Notes: a model not told the origin generated them from the letters alone. 64,000 nt of DNA from Candidatus Kryptoniota bacterium (GCA_024641705.1 JAHECO010000001.1:124001-188000), one strand, 5' to 3'; counted from the first letter of the stretch, positions 43,709-54,195 are shown. Numbers and translations: made by a program.

Positions 43709-45085
43709 TCAGTCCTGGTTGGGGAGACCGGGTTTCCCCTGCGTCATGAGCGCCGTCGCAGCGAAACGTATCTCTTCGTCGTAATCACCCTTCAGCAGCT
43801 GAAGTTCCTTCCCGAAATGCTGAGGGCCCGTTCTTGCGGCAAGGTCCAGCGCGAGGCTCTTGACCGCTGACTCGCGGTCCTCGAGAGCCGACCTTATCAG
43901 CCTGATCGCGGTCGGTGTCCCGAGACTGCCGCAGATGCTTAGAGCCGTAATCTTCATGTCGGCATCGAGGCGGGAAAAGTTACCCGCTATGAAGCCGGCT
44001 GCTTCGTCAAGTACACCCCCCACGCTCCGGGGCGAGTCGTTCTCCTGCAGCGTGTGGATAAGTGAAATCATCAGCACAGTCGTAGACGCGAACTCCCCCG
44101 TGCTCCGCGCACGTGCGAGTGCGATCCGGATGGCCTTCTCCGGGTAGTCCCGGAGAACGCCCAGGATCGACGCGTCGACGGATTCGCCCTTTCCGGCGTG
44201 CGATACGAGGGCGGTCAGGACATTGTCGTCGATGAAATTCTGGAGCCCGCGGACGGCCGCGCGCATGTAAGCCGGGTCGGGATCGTCGAGCATAGCGAGT
44301 AGACTCTGTTTCAAATAAGCCGGCATTTCTCCCCTGTAGCCGGTCGACTCCATAAGGATCACAATCGAATGGAGGATAACCGGTTTCGCAAGGTCGGAAA
44401 CCGAGGTCATCTTTGCCAGCAGGATGTTCAACAACTCCTTATCTTTGCGCGAGGACAGAGCCTCTGCGGAAGCGAGTTGGACGACGGGATCCTCGTCCGA
44501 AAGTGCCTTTACGAAGAACTGAAAACTTACTCCCTTCTCGAACTTTGCGGCCGCATTCACGACATTCGGCCTCGCGTATTCGGCCTTGTCGAACAGGCGC
44601 AGGATTTTCGGGAGATGTTGCTCGGCGTGCATCGCCCCGAGAGCATCGATTGACGCACATACGACGTTCTGGTCCGGGTCGTTCAGGTGGACGGCGATTT
44701 TCGCCACCGACGCGGGAGTAGCCGGAAGCTGGGCAATTAAGTCGACGGCGAACTTCCTTACGTCTTTGTCAGCCGAGTCGACGTAAGGGAGGAGGGCAGG
44801 GATCGCGGACTCTCCCATTCGTACTAAGGCATCACCGGCCAGATTTCTGACGGCGATGTTCCTGCTCGAAATGTGCACGGCGGCGAGTGACGCTGCCTTC
44901 TCGCTCGAGCAGAGAATGAGAACATGGGATGCAGCCTCGCGCACCCCGCGGTCCGGATCGGTCAGCAGATAAGCTGCACTTTCCAGCACCCTGTCGTCGC
45001 AGCAATTTTCATAAAGCGATTCCAGGGCCATCCTTTTTTCGGAAGGATCCGGAGTCTGAAGCCGTTCAATCGATGCTTCTATCAT
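43709..45085 (-). CDS. HEAT-repeat protein in the chemotaxis operon
   Basis: A 458-residue all-helical protein made of roughly twelve HEAT-like repeats of 30-40 residues, for example DPDRGVREAASHVLILCSS, DSADKDVRKFAVDLIAQL and DEEIRFAATALMTQ. No signal peptide, membrane segment or enzymatic motif is seen. HEAT proteins are scaffolds or regulators; its place between fapA and cheR, with 4-7 bp gaps, suggests a cytoplasmic partner of the chemotaxis array. I do not know a chemotaxis gene of this type by name. Confidence 0.65.
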   Translation of the reverse strand: MIEASIERLQTPDPSEKRMALESLYENCCDDRVLESAAYLLTDPDRGVREAASHVLILCSSEKAASLAAVHISSRNIAVRNLAGDALVRMGESAIPALLPYVDSADKDVRKFAVDLIAQLPATPASVAKIAVHLNDPDQNVVCASIDALGAMHAEQHLPKILRLFDKAEYARPNVVNAAAKFEKGVSFQFFVKALSDEDPVVQLASAEALSSRKDKELLNILLAKMTSVSDLAKPVILHSIVILMESTGYRGEMPAYLKQSLLAMLDDPDPAYMRAAVRGLQNFIDDNVLTALVSHAGKGESVDASILGVLRDYPEKAIRIALARARSTGEFASTTVLMISLIHTLQENDSPRSVGGVLDEAAGFIAGNFSRLDADMKITALSICGSLGTPTAIRLIRSALEDRESAVKSLALDLAARTGPQHFGKELQLLKGDYDEEIRFAATALMTQGKPGLPNQD

Positions 45086-45092
45086 GGCGTTT

Positions 45093-46466
45093 CTATAGGT
45101 TTTTTGATCGAATTATTTCGTTTCTTAATTCTTCAAAGGTGACATTGCCGTAGCTCTGTCTCAGCTGGATCCGTACTCCGTTTATTTCAGCTGCCACGCT
45201 TTGATGGATGGTCCCCAACACTGTAAGCTTTGGACTTCTCTTCTTACTCATTTCAACTGCGGCCTGTTGCTTCCTGGCGTTCAGTTCCTTCACGTATTCA
45301 TTTTGACTTTGCAGTCTGGCCTGCAGGATCTTCAATTGGTCTGCTTTTTCGGCGGTGAAGTTGTTGCTGTCGATGCGGTCGCGCACAAGGACGTAAATCT
45401 CATTCTTCAGTTGTTCGGTGGCTTTTGTCTGCAGCTCGACCTCTTTGTCGATCGCGCTTATGTCCTCATTAAGGAGTTCCTTCAGGCCGAGCTTGACCTT
45501 CGTTGTCGAATATAGTTCGCCGCCGAGTGTTTTGACTTCGATTTTCTCGCCTGCCGCGACAGTTCCGCCCATTATTATGGCATTGACCCCGAGTATACTG
45601 TCGGAGGCAATGAGATGGGCGTTCACGCTTTCCTTGCCGATGGTCAGGGAGCCGCGTGTTTCTATCATCTGGTTAAGGACGACATTGACCACGACGTCTC
45701 CGCCCGCTCTTATCAACCCGTCGCCGCGGCCTACGAAACTTCCTTTCACCGTTACATTCCCGCCGGCGATGATTTCCGCGTCTTCCACGGATCCCTGCAC
45801 GAATACGTCATGCTTGATTTTCAGACGGCAGCTTCCTTTGATGTCGCCCGTAACTCTGAGGGACCCGGCAAACTCCAGCTCGCCGTCAGAAAAATCTATA
45901 TCTTCATGGATGACGTGCTCCTTGATGATTTCGATGCTTGCCTTGCCTATTCTGAGGTCTCCATCCTCGGCTGCTTCGAGCCTGATTTCGTTCTCGCCCT
46001 CGGCGCGTTTTACGGTTGGCCCCGTGAACATGTTGACAGTCCGGCCCTGTTTCGGTTGTACTTTCTTGCCGAAGACATCGATCCCTACACTTCCTGCAGT
46101 CGGTTTATGGATGACGCCTACCGGGTCACCGACATAAATATTCCTTATACCGAATTTCCTTTCGGCTTCCGATTCTTCGCGGCCCGCGGCCTCCTCGAAC
46201 TGGCCGTCCTTGCCGTCGGTGTGCCTGACTCCGCTGGCGACCAGGACACGGCGCCCCGGGTCCGACACTGCTTCCAGGAACGACTTCTCGTCGATTCCGT
46301 AGACGACGCCGTTGGCCTCCAGAGCAGCCTGGACGTCGGAAAGCTGCGGATCCGGCTCGTCCACAGTCACGTATGCTTCATAGCTGTCGCCGGAGACTTC
46401 TATTCTTATCCGCTTCGAAATGAGTTCTTCCTTATCCACGTGGCCCGCCTTTTCGGTTGATGTCAT
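45093..46466 (-). CDS. FapA-family protein (DUF342)
   Basis: A 457-residue protein of the DUF342/FapA group. It has an N-terminal domain with VDEPDPQLSDVQAALEANGVVYGID (about 37-61), then the repeated polar beta-helix core IVKGSFVGRGDGLIRAGGDVVVNVVLNQMIETRGSL, and a C-terminal coiled coil (about 330-410). Members are common in flagellar, chemotaxis and polymer-related operons of deep-branching bacteria. Function is not established in this setting. The gene lies 17 bp from the nearest receptor gene. Confidence 0.75.
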   Translation of the reverse strand: MTSTEKAGHVDKEELISKRIRIEVSGDSYEAYVTVDEPDPQLSDVQAALEANGVVYGIDEKSFLEAVSDPGRRVLVASGVRHTDGKDGQFEEAAGREESEAERKFGIRNIYVGDPVGVIHKPTAGSVGIDVFGKKVQPKQGRTVNMFTGPTVKRAEGENEIRLEAAEDGDLRIGKASIEIIKEHVIHEDIDFSDGELEFAGSLRVTGDIKGSCRLKIKHDVFVQGSVEDAEIIAGGNVTVKGSFVGRGDGLIRAGGDVVVNVVLNQMIETRGSLTIGKESVNAHLIASDSILGVNAIIMGGTVAAGEKIEVKTLGGELYSTTKVKLGLKELLNEDISAIDKEVELQTKATEQLKNEIYVLVRDRIDSNNFTAEKADQLKILQARLQSQNEYVKELNARKQQAAVEMSKKRSPKLTVLGTIHQSVAAEINGVRIQLRQSYGNVTFEELRNEIIRSKNL

Positions 46467-46483
46467 TTGTCCGTTTCCTCATA

Positions 46484-48229
46484 TCATAAGGTTGTCGTTG
46501 TGGTCTCGCTGAGAGACGGAGATGATGTGTATCCACCTGCACCGCGGCGGAGCGGGGGAGGCGCTGTTGTTTCGTGAAAGTCCGGTCGCGTGAGTGTGAA
46601 ATTGGATACTAGGTTCTGAAGGTTCTCAGTGAGCCTGTTCAGGTCGTCTGCCGCTCGAGCGATCTGCGAGATCCCGTTGGCAGACTCCGATGAGACGGTG
46701 GAGATAGATTCTACATTGCGCGATATCTGCTCGCTCGTCGAGGATTGTTCCTCGCTGGCTGCGGCGATTTGCATCATCATGTCGACAACATGCTCCGTGT
46801 TGCCGACGATGTTCTTTAGCGATTCGCCTGCCTTGTCTGCCAGCGTAAGGCCTTCGTTGACCTCCGCGTTTCCTCTTTTCATGGAATCGACGGCGGCCTT
46901 GGCTTCGACCTGCACGTTCTTTATCATCGAGGCAATCTGTTTCGTTGCCTGGGTAGTTCTCTCCGCGAGTTTACGAACTTCGTCCGCTACGACGGCGAAG
47001 CCCCTTCCTTCCTCTCCGGCTCTCGCCGCTTCAATCGCTGCGTTGAGAGCAAGAAGATTCGTCTGGTCCGCGATGTCGTCGATGACCAGGATAATCTCCC
47101 CTATCTCCTCAGTGGATGCCCCGAGCCTTTCCACCGTGGCTGCCGAGTCCTGCACAACTGCCGCTATCTCGCGGATCTTGACGACAGTATTGTTGACTAT
47201 CTCGCCGCCCTGTTTCGCGACTACGCCGTTGTCTCTTGCGATGTCCGCCGTTCTTGTAGCGTTCTTGGAATTATCGATCACCGTGCGCGTCATCTCTTCG
47301 ACTGCGGCCGCAACGTCGCTGGTTTGAACCGCCTGTTCCTGAGCCCCCGCGGAAAGTTCTTCCGTCGAGCTGCTGATCTGTGCGGAAGCGCTGGCCACCG
47401 CGGACGATGTCTCCCAGACATGTTCCAACGTCGACCGGAGACTCCCGATCGTTCTTGCCACTTCTTTCCCGAGGTCGTAGAGCTGATTGTCCTCGCCGAT
47501 CTCGACATTACTCGTGAAATCGCCTGCCGCCAGTGCGCGCAAGGCGTCTTCTATCGGTTTGATCTGCTCTTTCAGGTAATCCCGCTGTTTCCGGATCGAA
47601 TCTCTCATGTCGATGAATGTCAGGAAGGCACCTGTGATCTCCCCGTCCGCTCTCCTGAGGGGCCCCGCGCTGGCAATTACCGGTACAGGCTCGTTTCGTG
47701 TGTTCCGGATGGTTACTTCAAAGGCCGGAAGGGGAGTGCCCGACAACGCACTCCTTGTGGCTCTTTCGGAACCGAACAGGTCGAGAACTCTGGTTTTACC
47801 TACCGTCTGTTCCGGCGTAACGTACATCATGTCGCAGGCGGCCTTATTAATGTACGTGATGACGGTATCCTTGTCCGTCATGAAGAAGGGACTTTCTATG
47901 CTGAGCTGGATGCTCCTGGCTATCGCGGCCTCGTCCCGGAAACGGTCGGTCAAATCCTGAATTGAACCGGTCAGGGTCCCAAGCTCACTTTTTGAAATCT
48001 GCCGGATTCTGGCGGCCCGATCACCATGCGCCACACGGCCGATGTCTTCCAGGAGATCCCGAATGGGCAGCGAGACGCTTCTTGCAAGGATGAATCCGAG
48101 AAGCGGCAGCAACGCCGCTGCCAGTACCACCGCCGCGGAATTTCGGCTGAAGCCAGCGGATATCGCGGCTGCGGTGACGGCAGTGACGACCAGAACAATC
48201 TTCGTGGATGTTTTCAATTTGCCGCTCAT
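46484..48229 (-). CDS. Methyl-accepting chemotaxis protein with PAS domain
   Basis: A 581-residue chemoreceptor. Two membrane helices (about 11-30 and 32-50) are joined by a very short loop, so there is no periplasmic sensor. HAMP-like residues precede a PAS domain (about 100-215; [25 protein letters not shown]), then the signalling domain with the hairpin tip [20 protein letters not shown], intact. The PAS domain must sense a cytoplasmic signal. No CheR-tethering pentapeptide is seen at the C-terminus. Confidence 0.9.
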   Translation of the reverse strand: MSGKLKTSTKIVLVVTAVTAAAISAGFSRNSAAVVLAAALLPLLGFILARSVSLPIRDLLEDIGRVAHGDRAARIRQISKSELGTLTGSIQDLTDRFRDEAAIARSIQLSIESPFFMTDKDTVITYINKAACDMMYVTPEQTVGKTRVLDLFGSERATRSALSGTPLPAFEVTIRNTRNEPVPVIASAGPLRRADGEITGAFLTFIDMRDSIRKQRDYLKEQIKPIEDALRALAAGDFTSNVEIGEDNQLYDLGKEVARTIGSLRSTLEHVWETSSAVASASAQISSSTEELSAGAQEQAVQTSDVAAAVEEMTRTVIDNSKNATRTADIARDNGVVAKQGGEIVNNTVVKIREIAAVVQDSAATVERLGASTEEIGEIILVIDDIADQTNLLALNAAIEAARAGEEGRGFAVVADEVRKLAERTTQATKQIASMIKNVQVEAKAAVDSMKRGNAEVNEGLTLADKAGESLKNIVGNTEHVVDMMMQIAAASEEQSSTSEQISRNVESISTVSSESANGISQIARAADDLNRLTENLQNLVSNFTLTRPDFHETTAPPPLRRGAGGYTSSPSLSETTTTTL

Positions 48230-48258
48230 TTATCTTCCTGTTCGTTCATTCTCGGTTT

Positions 48259-50433
48259 TCATGCTTCTTGTTTCCTCGGTGGGCGCAGCGTGACGCTTTC
48301 GTCACGCCCGATTCTGAATCTCATGGTCAGTTTCATCAGGCTATCGGTGAGCATGTTCAGGTCTTCGGCCGATCTGGCGATCCGTCCTATTCCTTCGGCG
48401 GATTCGGACGATACCTTGGAGATGGCCAGTATATTCCGGGATACCTGCTCGCTTGCCGCCGATTGCTCCTGGTTTGCGGCGGCCATGAGGCTGATCGCAC
48501 CGACTATTTCCTGGGCGTTGCGTACTACATTCCCCAGGGAATCACCTGCCCGGTCGGCCAGTTGGATCCCTTCGGACACTTCCTTGTTGCCGTGCTCGAT
48601 TGCGGTGACAGCCTCCCCGGTACTGCGTTGAATGTCTTTGATCATGGCGGATATCTGCTTGGTTGCCTCCGTCGTCCGTTCCGCGAGTTTCCTGACCTCG
48701 TCGGCGACCACGGCAAACCCTCGTCCTTCGTCTCCGGCGCGGGCGGCTTCAATGGCTGCATTGAGCGCCAGCAGATTCGTCTGGTCGGCAATATCGTCGA
48801 TCACGGAGACGATCTCTCCGATTTGTCCGCTGAGCTTCCCAAGTCTGTTGACTGTGTCGGACGATTGTTGTACGACCTCTGCGATTTCCTTCATCTTGGA
48901 GACGGTGCTTTGCACGACCTCTCCGCCGTTTCTTGCTACTTTCCCGTTCTCGTTGGCCGTCTCCGCGACCCTGGCTGCATTTTGAGAATTCCGTACGACC
49001 GTTCCGGTCATCTGCTCCATAGCCGCCGCGACCTCGCCGGCCTGCGCGGACTGCTGCTGGGCTCCCGCGGCAAGTTCTTCCGTGGAACCGCTTATTTCGA
49101 GGGAAGCGTTGTTGACGGAGTGGGCTGTCTGGATGACTTCCTTTATCAATTCACGGAAATTTTCCACTGCTTTGTTGAAGCCGTTGAACAGACTCCCGAT
49201 CTCGTCTTGCCTCGTCGCCTCCAGCTTTGCAGTAAGGTCGCCTGCCGCAAACTTCTCCATGCTCGCGAGCAAAGTGTTTATGCTTTCGGAGAGATACCCA
49301 CGCTGTTTTTCTACGGCGTCGGTAATCTCTTTGATCTTGCTTACGTCCGTGATCACTTCGACTCCCCGAGTCACCTGACCGAAGACGTCCTTCACCGACG
49401 CCGCCTGGTACAGGACCGGCAGCCGGCGTCCTCTCAGCAGGGCGGACGACTCACCGGCGATCAGCCTCTGTTCGTTCCACGCCCGGGAGACGGGGCAATC
49501 ACCCGTCCGGCAGGCCGGTAACTTGAAGACGTCGAAACACTTTTTCTTTTCGACGATGTCCTGATAGGTTCCGTCGGCGGCTTCGAGCGCCGCAGCGTTC
49601 GCGAATTGGATTGTGAAACTCTTGTCGACGGCATACACCGGGTTGCCGACCTGGTTGATATATGCGGCGAGCCTGGCGATATCCTCCGACATGGCATTGA
49701 ACGCGCGGATGAGCGCGCCGAACTCTGCTCCGGCCCTGACCTTCGCCTGGGTGCCCCACTTTCCGGCTGAGACATCGCGGACCACCGCAGTAAGCGCGTT
49801 AAGGGGAGCCGTGAGGGATCTGTACCAGGCCACGCCCGTGCCAACGGTCACGAGGACGAGAAGTGAGATTATCGCCCAGAGTTCACTGCCCAGCGCCTTT
49901 TGTTCCCCGATTATTCTTGAACCGGTGCCCTTAATTCGTTCGGAGTTGCGGACGACGAGGCCGGCAATTCTGGCCTGCATGCCCGAGAACCCGGCCTCCA
50001 GTTGGCGGGTTGTCGACTGGAACGCCGCGGGGTTGCGGTACCTCATCGACGGAGAGGCTCCGGTCTCGATCTTCTTGAGTTCGGTCCACGCCGCTGCTAT
50101 GGCTTCCAGGGTGTCTCTGTCGTATCCGGAAGTCTGTTCGAGAAGGGAATTGAGCCGGTGATCGAAGCCGATTGAGGCGTTCGCGGCGTCCTCAGCGGAG
50201 GCCGCTCCGTAAAGCATGCACTTCTCCTCGTAACCAGCCTTCATTGAGAGAGCGCAGAGGTCGCCGGCGTCGCCGCTGTTCGCGGCTGCCGAGTTCAGCG
50301 TTGGAGTGGTGTCGGAGGCGAGGCGCCGGAGGTTCGCGCTGAAGAATACCGCTGCCGCGACGAGAACTACCACCGAGGCTCCGAAAGAAAGAGTTATCCT
50401 TGTGGAGAGGTGTATTTTATTCAGCCATTTCAC
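48259..50433 (-). CDS. Methyl-accepting chemotaxis protein with four-helix sensor and Cys-containing PAS
   Basis: A 724-residue chemoreceptor. Membrane helix 1 (about 13-31), a periplasmic helical bundle of about 160 residues, membrane helix 2 (about 190-210), HAMP, then a PAS domain (about 262-365) that contains three cysteines in [20 protein letters not shown]. The signalling domain has the intact tip [20 protein letters not shown]. The Cys-rich PAS pattern is seen in receptors of anaerobes and could bind a metal or haem or respond to redox; that is an inference. It is 62 bp downstream of cheW. Confidence 0.9.
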   Translation of the reverse strand: MKWLNKIHLSTRITLSFGASVVVLVAAAVFFSANLRRLASDTTPTLNSAAANSGDAGDLCALSMKAGYEEKCMLYGAASAEDAANASIGFDHRLNSLLEQTSGYDRDTLEAIAAAWTELKKIETGASPSMRYRNPAAFQSTTRQLEAGFSGMQARIAGLVVRNSERIKGTGSRIIGEQKALGSELWAIISLLVLVTVGTGVAWYRSLTAPLNALTAVVRDVSAGKWGTQAKVRAGAEFGALIRAFNAMSEDIARLAAYINQVGNPVYAVDKSFTIQFANAAALEAADGTYQDIVEKKKCFDVFKLPACRTGDCPVSRAWNEQRLIAGESSALLRGRRLPVLYQAASVKDVFGQVTRGVEVITDVSKIKEITDAVEKQRGYLSESINTLLASMEKFAAGDLTAKLEATRQDEIGSLFNGFNKAVENFRELIKEVIQTAHSVNNASLEISGSTEELAAGAQQQSAQAGEVAAAMEQMTGTVVRNSQNAARVAETANENGKVARNGGEVVQSTVSKMKEIAEVVQQSSDTVNRLGKLSGQIGEIVSVIDDIADQTNLLALNAAIEAARAGDEGRGFAVVADEVRKLAERTTEATKQISAMIKDIQRSTGEAVTAIEHGNKEVSEGIQLADRAGDSLGNVVRNAQEIVGAISLMAAANQEQSAASEQVSRNILAISKVSSESAEGIGRIARSAEDLNMLTDSLMKLTMRFRIGRDESVTLRPPRKQEA

Positions 50434-50495
50434 GTGTCGCCCGCCTCGTTGTGGATCCTACAGAAATTGAAAGTTTACTCTACTCTGCCGGAGCA

Positions 50496-50987
50496 TCACG
50501 CATTCGCCACGGCCTCCACCTCGGACAGTTTTTCCTGTTCGTCGGAAGAGAGGACCCTGTCGAGGTCGAGGAGTATCAGGAGCCTGTCCTGGAGCTTCGC
50601 GACCCCGGTTATGTAGTTCGTGCTGACACTCGTGGTTAGTTCCGGCGGAGGTTCGATGATGCTTTTCTCGACGCGGATGACTTCCTTGACTTTGTCGACC
50701 AGGAAGCCGACGACCTTGTCGACAAGGTCCACGACCACTATTCTCGTTTCGTTGTCCCGGTCTTTACGCGCGATCCCGAAACGCTTCCGCAGGTCGATGA
50801 CGGGGACTATCTTGCCGCGGAGATTGATCACGCCCTCGACGAATTCGGGCGATTTCGGAACGCGGGTTATCTCCACCGTCCGGATTATTTCCTGCACCTT
50901 GAGTATGTCTACTCCGAATTCCTCGTTCTCGATCACGAAGCTGACGAGTTGGTAGATTGCCTCGTTGGATTGGCCTGTCGCATTCAT
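50496..50987 (-). CDS. cheW: Chemotaxis coupling protein CheW
   Basis: A 163-residue SH3-like coupling protein linking receptors and CheA. Motifs: QLVSFVIENEEFGVDILKVQEI, the NLRGKIVPVIDLRKRFG block, and ILLDLDRVLSSDE near the end. Length is standard. It lies 3 bp after a receptor gene in the same operon. Confidence 0.95.
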   Translation of the reverse strand: MNATGQSNEAIYQLVSFVIENEEFGVDILKVQEIIRTVEITRVPKSPEFVEGVINLRGKIVPVIDLRKRFGIARKDRDNETRIVVVDLVDKVVGFLVDKVKEVIRVEKSIIEPPPELTTSVSTNYITGVAKLQDRLLILLDLDRVLSSDEQEKLSEVEAVANA

Positions 50988-50990
50988 GAG

Positions 50991-52889
50991 TTATCTCCTT
51001 TTCGAACCGTTCGAATGAGAATCGCGCATGGGGACTATCTTGCCGTTTTCCCTGACGCCGTATGAACTATTCGGCTGCAGCCTGGTGTCCAGCTGGAACC
51101 GTTCTATCAGTTCCCTGAGATGTTCGGTCAGGTGGTTGAGGTTTTCGGCGGTGCGCGCGAGATCGACCGTCGCGTTCGAGACATGGCCTGCGACGGAGGA
51201 GATGTTTTCGACGTTGTGAGAGATTTGTTCGCTCGCGGATGACTGTTCTTCACCGGCCGCCGCTATCTGGTTGATCATCCCGACCACGCCGTTCACCGAC
51301 GAAATAATCTCTGAAAGCGATTCCGCCGCCTTGTCGGCAAGCTTCATCCCGTTCTCTGCTTCGGTATTGCCTTCCGTCATGGCAAGTACGACCTGGGTGG
51401 TTTCCTGCTGGATGCGCTTTATCATGCCGGCGATCTCCTTGGTGGCGGACGTCGTGCGTTCGGCCAGCTTGCGTACTTCGTCGGCAACTACCGCAAATCC
51501 CCGGCCCTGTTCTCCGGCTCTCGCGGCTTCGATGGCGGCGTTCAGGGCAAGCAGGTTGGTCTGGTCGGCGATATCGTCGATCACCTGAATGATCTCCCCG
51601 ATCTGGGCGCTCGACTTGCCGAGCGTGTCTACTATCTCGGCGGATTTCTTCACCAGGCGCGCAATCTTCGTCATTCCACCGATTGTTTCCTGGAAAACCT
51701 TCTCCCCGGCATTCGCGAGTTCCGACGCCTTCTTGGCCATCTCCGCGGCCTCGTTGGCATTTCTGGAAGATTCGATGACGGTCTTCGACATCTGTTCTAC
51801 GGCGGTGGCCACTTCGCGGGTCTGGTTCGCCTGTTCCCCGGCACCCGTGGACATCTCCTCGGCCGCAGTGGATATTCGGGTCGACGCTTCCGCGAGCGAG
51901 TTGCCCGCCGTGTGAACTTCACCGATGAGCGAGTTGAGATCTCGTATCATCTGGTTAATTTTTTCCATCAGTGCTGCAACCTCGTCGTTCTTCTCGACGT
52001 TGAGTTCTTTGGTCAGGTCGCCCTTTGTAACCGCCTCCACTACATCCGATATCTTCTCGAACTGTTTCCTGAGATAAGACTGCCGGTCTTCCGATTCCTG
52101 CTGCATCTTCTCCGCGAGTCTTCTCGCTTCCTCGGCCTGTTGGGTCTTGAGGGTGACCTCATCGAGCGCCCGCTTGCTGTTCTCTATCATTATGTTGAAG
52201 GCAGCAGCCAGCTCCCCGATCTCGTCTGCCTGGTTGAGCTCGACCCTGACTTCGAAGTTGCCACCGGCGACCTTCTGGGCGGATTGCTTCAGGGAGTCGA
52301 CCGGTTTGATGATAGCCCTTCTCAGGAGGAACATCGCGAGAAGCCCGAAGAGGGAAAACAGGACGAAGGTGAAGACGGATATGATAATGCTCGTCGTTTT
52401 CTCGGTCTGAAGGGATTGTGACGGGATGGCGACCGAAACGTAGCCCAGCAGCTGGTGTGTGGCCTGGTTGTCCACCTTCATCGTTGAAATTGCGACGGGG
52501 AGTCCCGAAGCCGTGCTGGCCGAGACTACGGATCCGGCAACGGCGGCCGGGGCAGGCGCGTTCCAGTTTATGGTGTTGAAATTCAGCTGTGCGATTGTTT
52601 TTCCGTTCTGGTCGTAGAAAGCTCCCGCGACGGCGTCGCCGGTTCCGACGAGGTTTTTTAGTGCGTCCGAGAGCCCGGCGTTGTCTCCCATCAGCAACCC
52701 GTACTGTGATTGGGCGCCCATTGCCTGAGCAAGGAGGTTCGCCTTATCGTCAAGTTGCTGCTCGGACACGCTCAGGGAGTACCTGGAGTAGATGAATACC
52801 AGAGTCCAGGCAAACAGTATGAAGCCTGTCAGGAGGATGGAGAACTTGCTTCGCAGCCGCATGTTGGCAATTCGCTGACTTGTGTCCAT
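50991..52889 (-). CDS. Methyl-accepting chemotaxis protein with short periplasmic domain
   Basis: A 632-residue chemoreceptor. Membrane helix 1 is at about 14-32, a periplasmic domain of about 130 residues follows (with [24 protein letters not shown]), then membrane helix 2 (about 166-188), HAMP, a coiled-coil of about 60 residues ([18 protein letters not shown]) and the signalling domain with the intact tip [20 protein letters not shown]. It belongs to the same operon as cheW, cheA and cheR and is probably coupled to them. The ligand is unknown. Confidence 0.9.
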   Translation of the reverse strand: MDTSQRIANMRLRSKFSILLTGFILFAWTLVFIYSRYSLSVSEQQLDDKANLLAQAMGAQSQYGLLMGDNAGLSDALKNLVGTGDAVAGAFYDQNGKTIAQLNFNTINWNAPAPAAVAGSVVSASTASGLPVAISTMKVDNQATHQLLGYVSVAIPSQSLQTEKTTSIIISVFTFVLFSLFGLLAMFLLRRAIIKPVDSLKQSAQKVAGGNFEVRVELNQADEIGELAAAFNIMIENSKRALDEVTLKTQQAEEARRLAEKMQQESEDRQSYLRKQFEKISDVVEAVTKGDLTKELNVEKNDEVAALMEKINQMIRDLNSLIGEVHTAGNSLAEASTRISTAAEEMSTGAGEQANQTREVATAVEQMSKTVIESSRNANEAAEMAKKASELANAGEKVFQETIGGMTKIARLVKKSAEIVDTLGKSSAQIGEIIQVIDDIADQTNLLALNAAIEAARAGEQGRGFAVVADEVRKLAERTTSATKEIAGMIKRIQQETTQVVLAMTEGNTEAENGMKLADKAAESLSEIISSVNGVVGMINQIAAAGEEQSSASEQISHNVENISSVAGHVSNATVDLARTAENLNHLTEHLRELIERFQLDTRLQPNSSYGVRENGKIVPMRDSHSNGSKRR

Positions 52890-52898
52890 TTCAAATCC

Positions 52899-53468
52899 TT
52901 AGTTGGTTGCCAGAACTTGTGTGATGGATGCATCGTTCTCGGGGACTTTCAACCCGAGGGCGTTCAGAGTCTTTTGGTTCACGAACAGTTTTGTGGTCCC
53001 GCCGTCCGTGACGACGGCTGCACAAGCGCCTGTCGACACCCAATCCTGGTCGGGGGCAAAAAGCGGGATACCGTGGAGGACAGCGTTCTTTATCAGGAAG
53101 CCTCTGGCAGTTGAATTGCTCACCACGTCAGAGTTGCGTGCGATCCACAGTGCCTCGACATGGTACGACTCGACGAGATCCCTGAACTGTGCCGCAACGT
53201 CCGGAAGAGCCTCCACATCAGCAATGACTATTTTCACGCCGAGCGACGCCGAAGCCCGTTTGATTTGCTCTATCATCGTTGAACTCGCGTCGTCTGACTG
53301 CTTCCACATCAGCCCGATCGTCTTCGCGTGTGGAACGAGTTGCTTGATCATATAAACGGATTGAAGAGGGGTGGCGGCAGGTTCCAATGCTTCGGGGGTG
53401 CCGAAGAGTGCCGCGACCGTAACGATCACAACTGCCGATTGAATCGTCAATCTCTTAAACAAGTACAT
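52899..53468 (-). CDS. Periplasmic ABC-binding-like protein, half size
   Basis: A 189-residue exported protein (signal peptide about 1-28). The body follows the second half of the ABC_sub_bind (DUF534/TrpX-like) fold: KTIGLMWKQSDDASSTMIEQIKRASASLGVKIVIADV, then EALWIARNSDVV, GIPLFAPDQDWVSTGACAAV and GLKVPENDAS. Full-length relatives have about 320 residues, so the first lobe is missing or very reduced. It may hold a small ligand with one lobe and feed a receptor. It overlaps the pseudo-receiver gene by 14 bp and ends 9 bp before a receptor gene. Confidence 0.65.
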   Translation of the reverse strand: MYLFKRLTIQSAVVIVTVAALFGTPEALEPAATPLQSVYMIKQLVPHAKTIGLMWKQSDDASSTMIEQIKRASASLGVKIVIADVEALPDVAAQFRDLVESYHVEALWIARNSDVVSNSTARGFLIKNAVLHGIPLFAPDQDWVSTGACAAVVTDGGTTKLFVNQKTLNALGLKVPENDASITQVLATN

Positions 53469-53835
53469 CTTCCATAACCTCTGTTTTCTGATTGTGACCT
53501 TTCACCATGCCTTTGAGTGCGCCGAAGGTGAACGGCGCATCCATGACTGCGAACTCGTCCGTTTCAAGGAGAAGTTCTAGGACCAACCGCCTGAGCCGCG
53601 TTACCGCGATTATCCTCGTCGCGAATTTTCTTGTCTTCAGGGCTTTCCCGAGGACCAAGTATGTCGCGGGATTGTTCGTGGCCAGGATCACCGAGTCGAT
53701 CTTTATCATAGTTGTTATTTCCGCAGCCTCGAGCTGGTCGCTCGCGGTTAAGACGGCATAGCCGTCCTGCGACAGGTAGCTGGCCCACGCGCTCGTGAGC
53801 TCAACGTCGTTTCCGTGTATCAGTATTGTTTCCAT
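53455..53835 (-). CDS. Degenerate receiver-like protein heading the chemotaxis operon
   Basis: A 126-residue protein with the CheY-like strand/helix rhythm but without the phosphotransfer residues. The acid pair is replaced by His7-Gly8, the phospho-acceptor position by Ala52 (DSVILATNNP) and the conserved Lys is lost (AVMDAPFT), while the switch Thr seems kept (IIAVTRLRR). It is therefore a pseudo-receiver that would signal by binding rather than phosphorylation. It is the first gene of the operon, 11 bp or so from the predicted sigma-54 start site. Confidence 0.7.
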   Translation of the reverse strand: METILIHGNDVELTSAWASYLSQDGYAVLTASDQLEAAEITTMIKIDSVILATNNPATYLVLGKALKTRKFATRIIAVTRLRRLVLELLLETDEFAVMDAPFTFGALKGMVKGHNQKTEVMEDVLV

Positions 53836-53857
53836 AGTTCTTCGTCTTCAGATAACG

Positions 53858-53872
53858 ACAACTGATGTGCCG
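53858..53872 (-). promoter_or_regulatory. Candidate sigma-54 promoter of the chemotaxis operon
   Basis: Read on the minus strand: CGGCAC-A-TCAG-TTGT. It has the invariant GG followed by exactly 10 bp and then GT (consensus GC), so the -24 element is good and the -12 element deviates at one base. The start codon at 53835 lies about 23 bp further on, which allows a short leader. Confidence 0.45.
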
Positions 53873-54150
53873 CACCTCTTACTTCGGAATTCCGCCGGTT
53901 TTCTGCACCCGGACGTGATTCAGGCGCGGACCGAGACGAATATTAGCCATTGGCTTGAACAATAGTCGCCAGTCATCCTCCGTCGACGAAGATCTCCCGG
54001 CTTCATGAGGACCGGCACAGAGTTCGATCCCGACATGTCGTCGCCACGTTGTCCGAGTCACATCCTGGCGAATAGTGAACAATGTTGGAGAATATTGGGC
54101 AACCGAAGGATCGGCACCGCTCATTTCGGTGTGTATTGGCGACTAAGTGT

Positions 54151-54165
54151 TGGCACAGACGTTGA
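54151..54165 (+). promoter_or_regulatory. Candidate sigma-54 promoter of the flagellar operon
   Basis: TGGCAC-A-GACG-TTGA: a perfect -24 element (TGGCAC), correct spacing, and TTGA in place of TTGC at -12. The ribosome site AAGGAG of the small open frame starts about 18 bp later. The same one-base deviation occurs in the divergent partner site. Confidence 0.5.
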
Positions 54166-54195
54166 ACTATGACCTGAGAGCAAAGGAGCGTTGGA

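Larger units (their letters stand above)
53836..54195. promoter_or_regulatory. Divergent control region between chemotaxis and flagellar operons
   Basis: About 360 bp without a gene on either strand. Candidate sigma-54 promoters face outwards at its two ends (53858-53872 on minus, 54151-54165 on plus). The middle (53930-54120) has several GAATATT-like and CAATG/CATTG elements that could be activator sites, but no clean palindrome stands out. Confidence 0.5.

Noticed and set aside
48208-49521. Long plus-strand open frame of 437 codons opposite two receptor genes
   Set aside because: It is the mirror of well-supported chemoreceptor genes, has no ribosome site or known motif, and results from GC-biased codon use.
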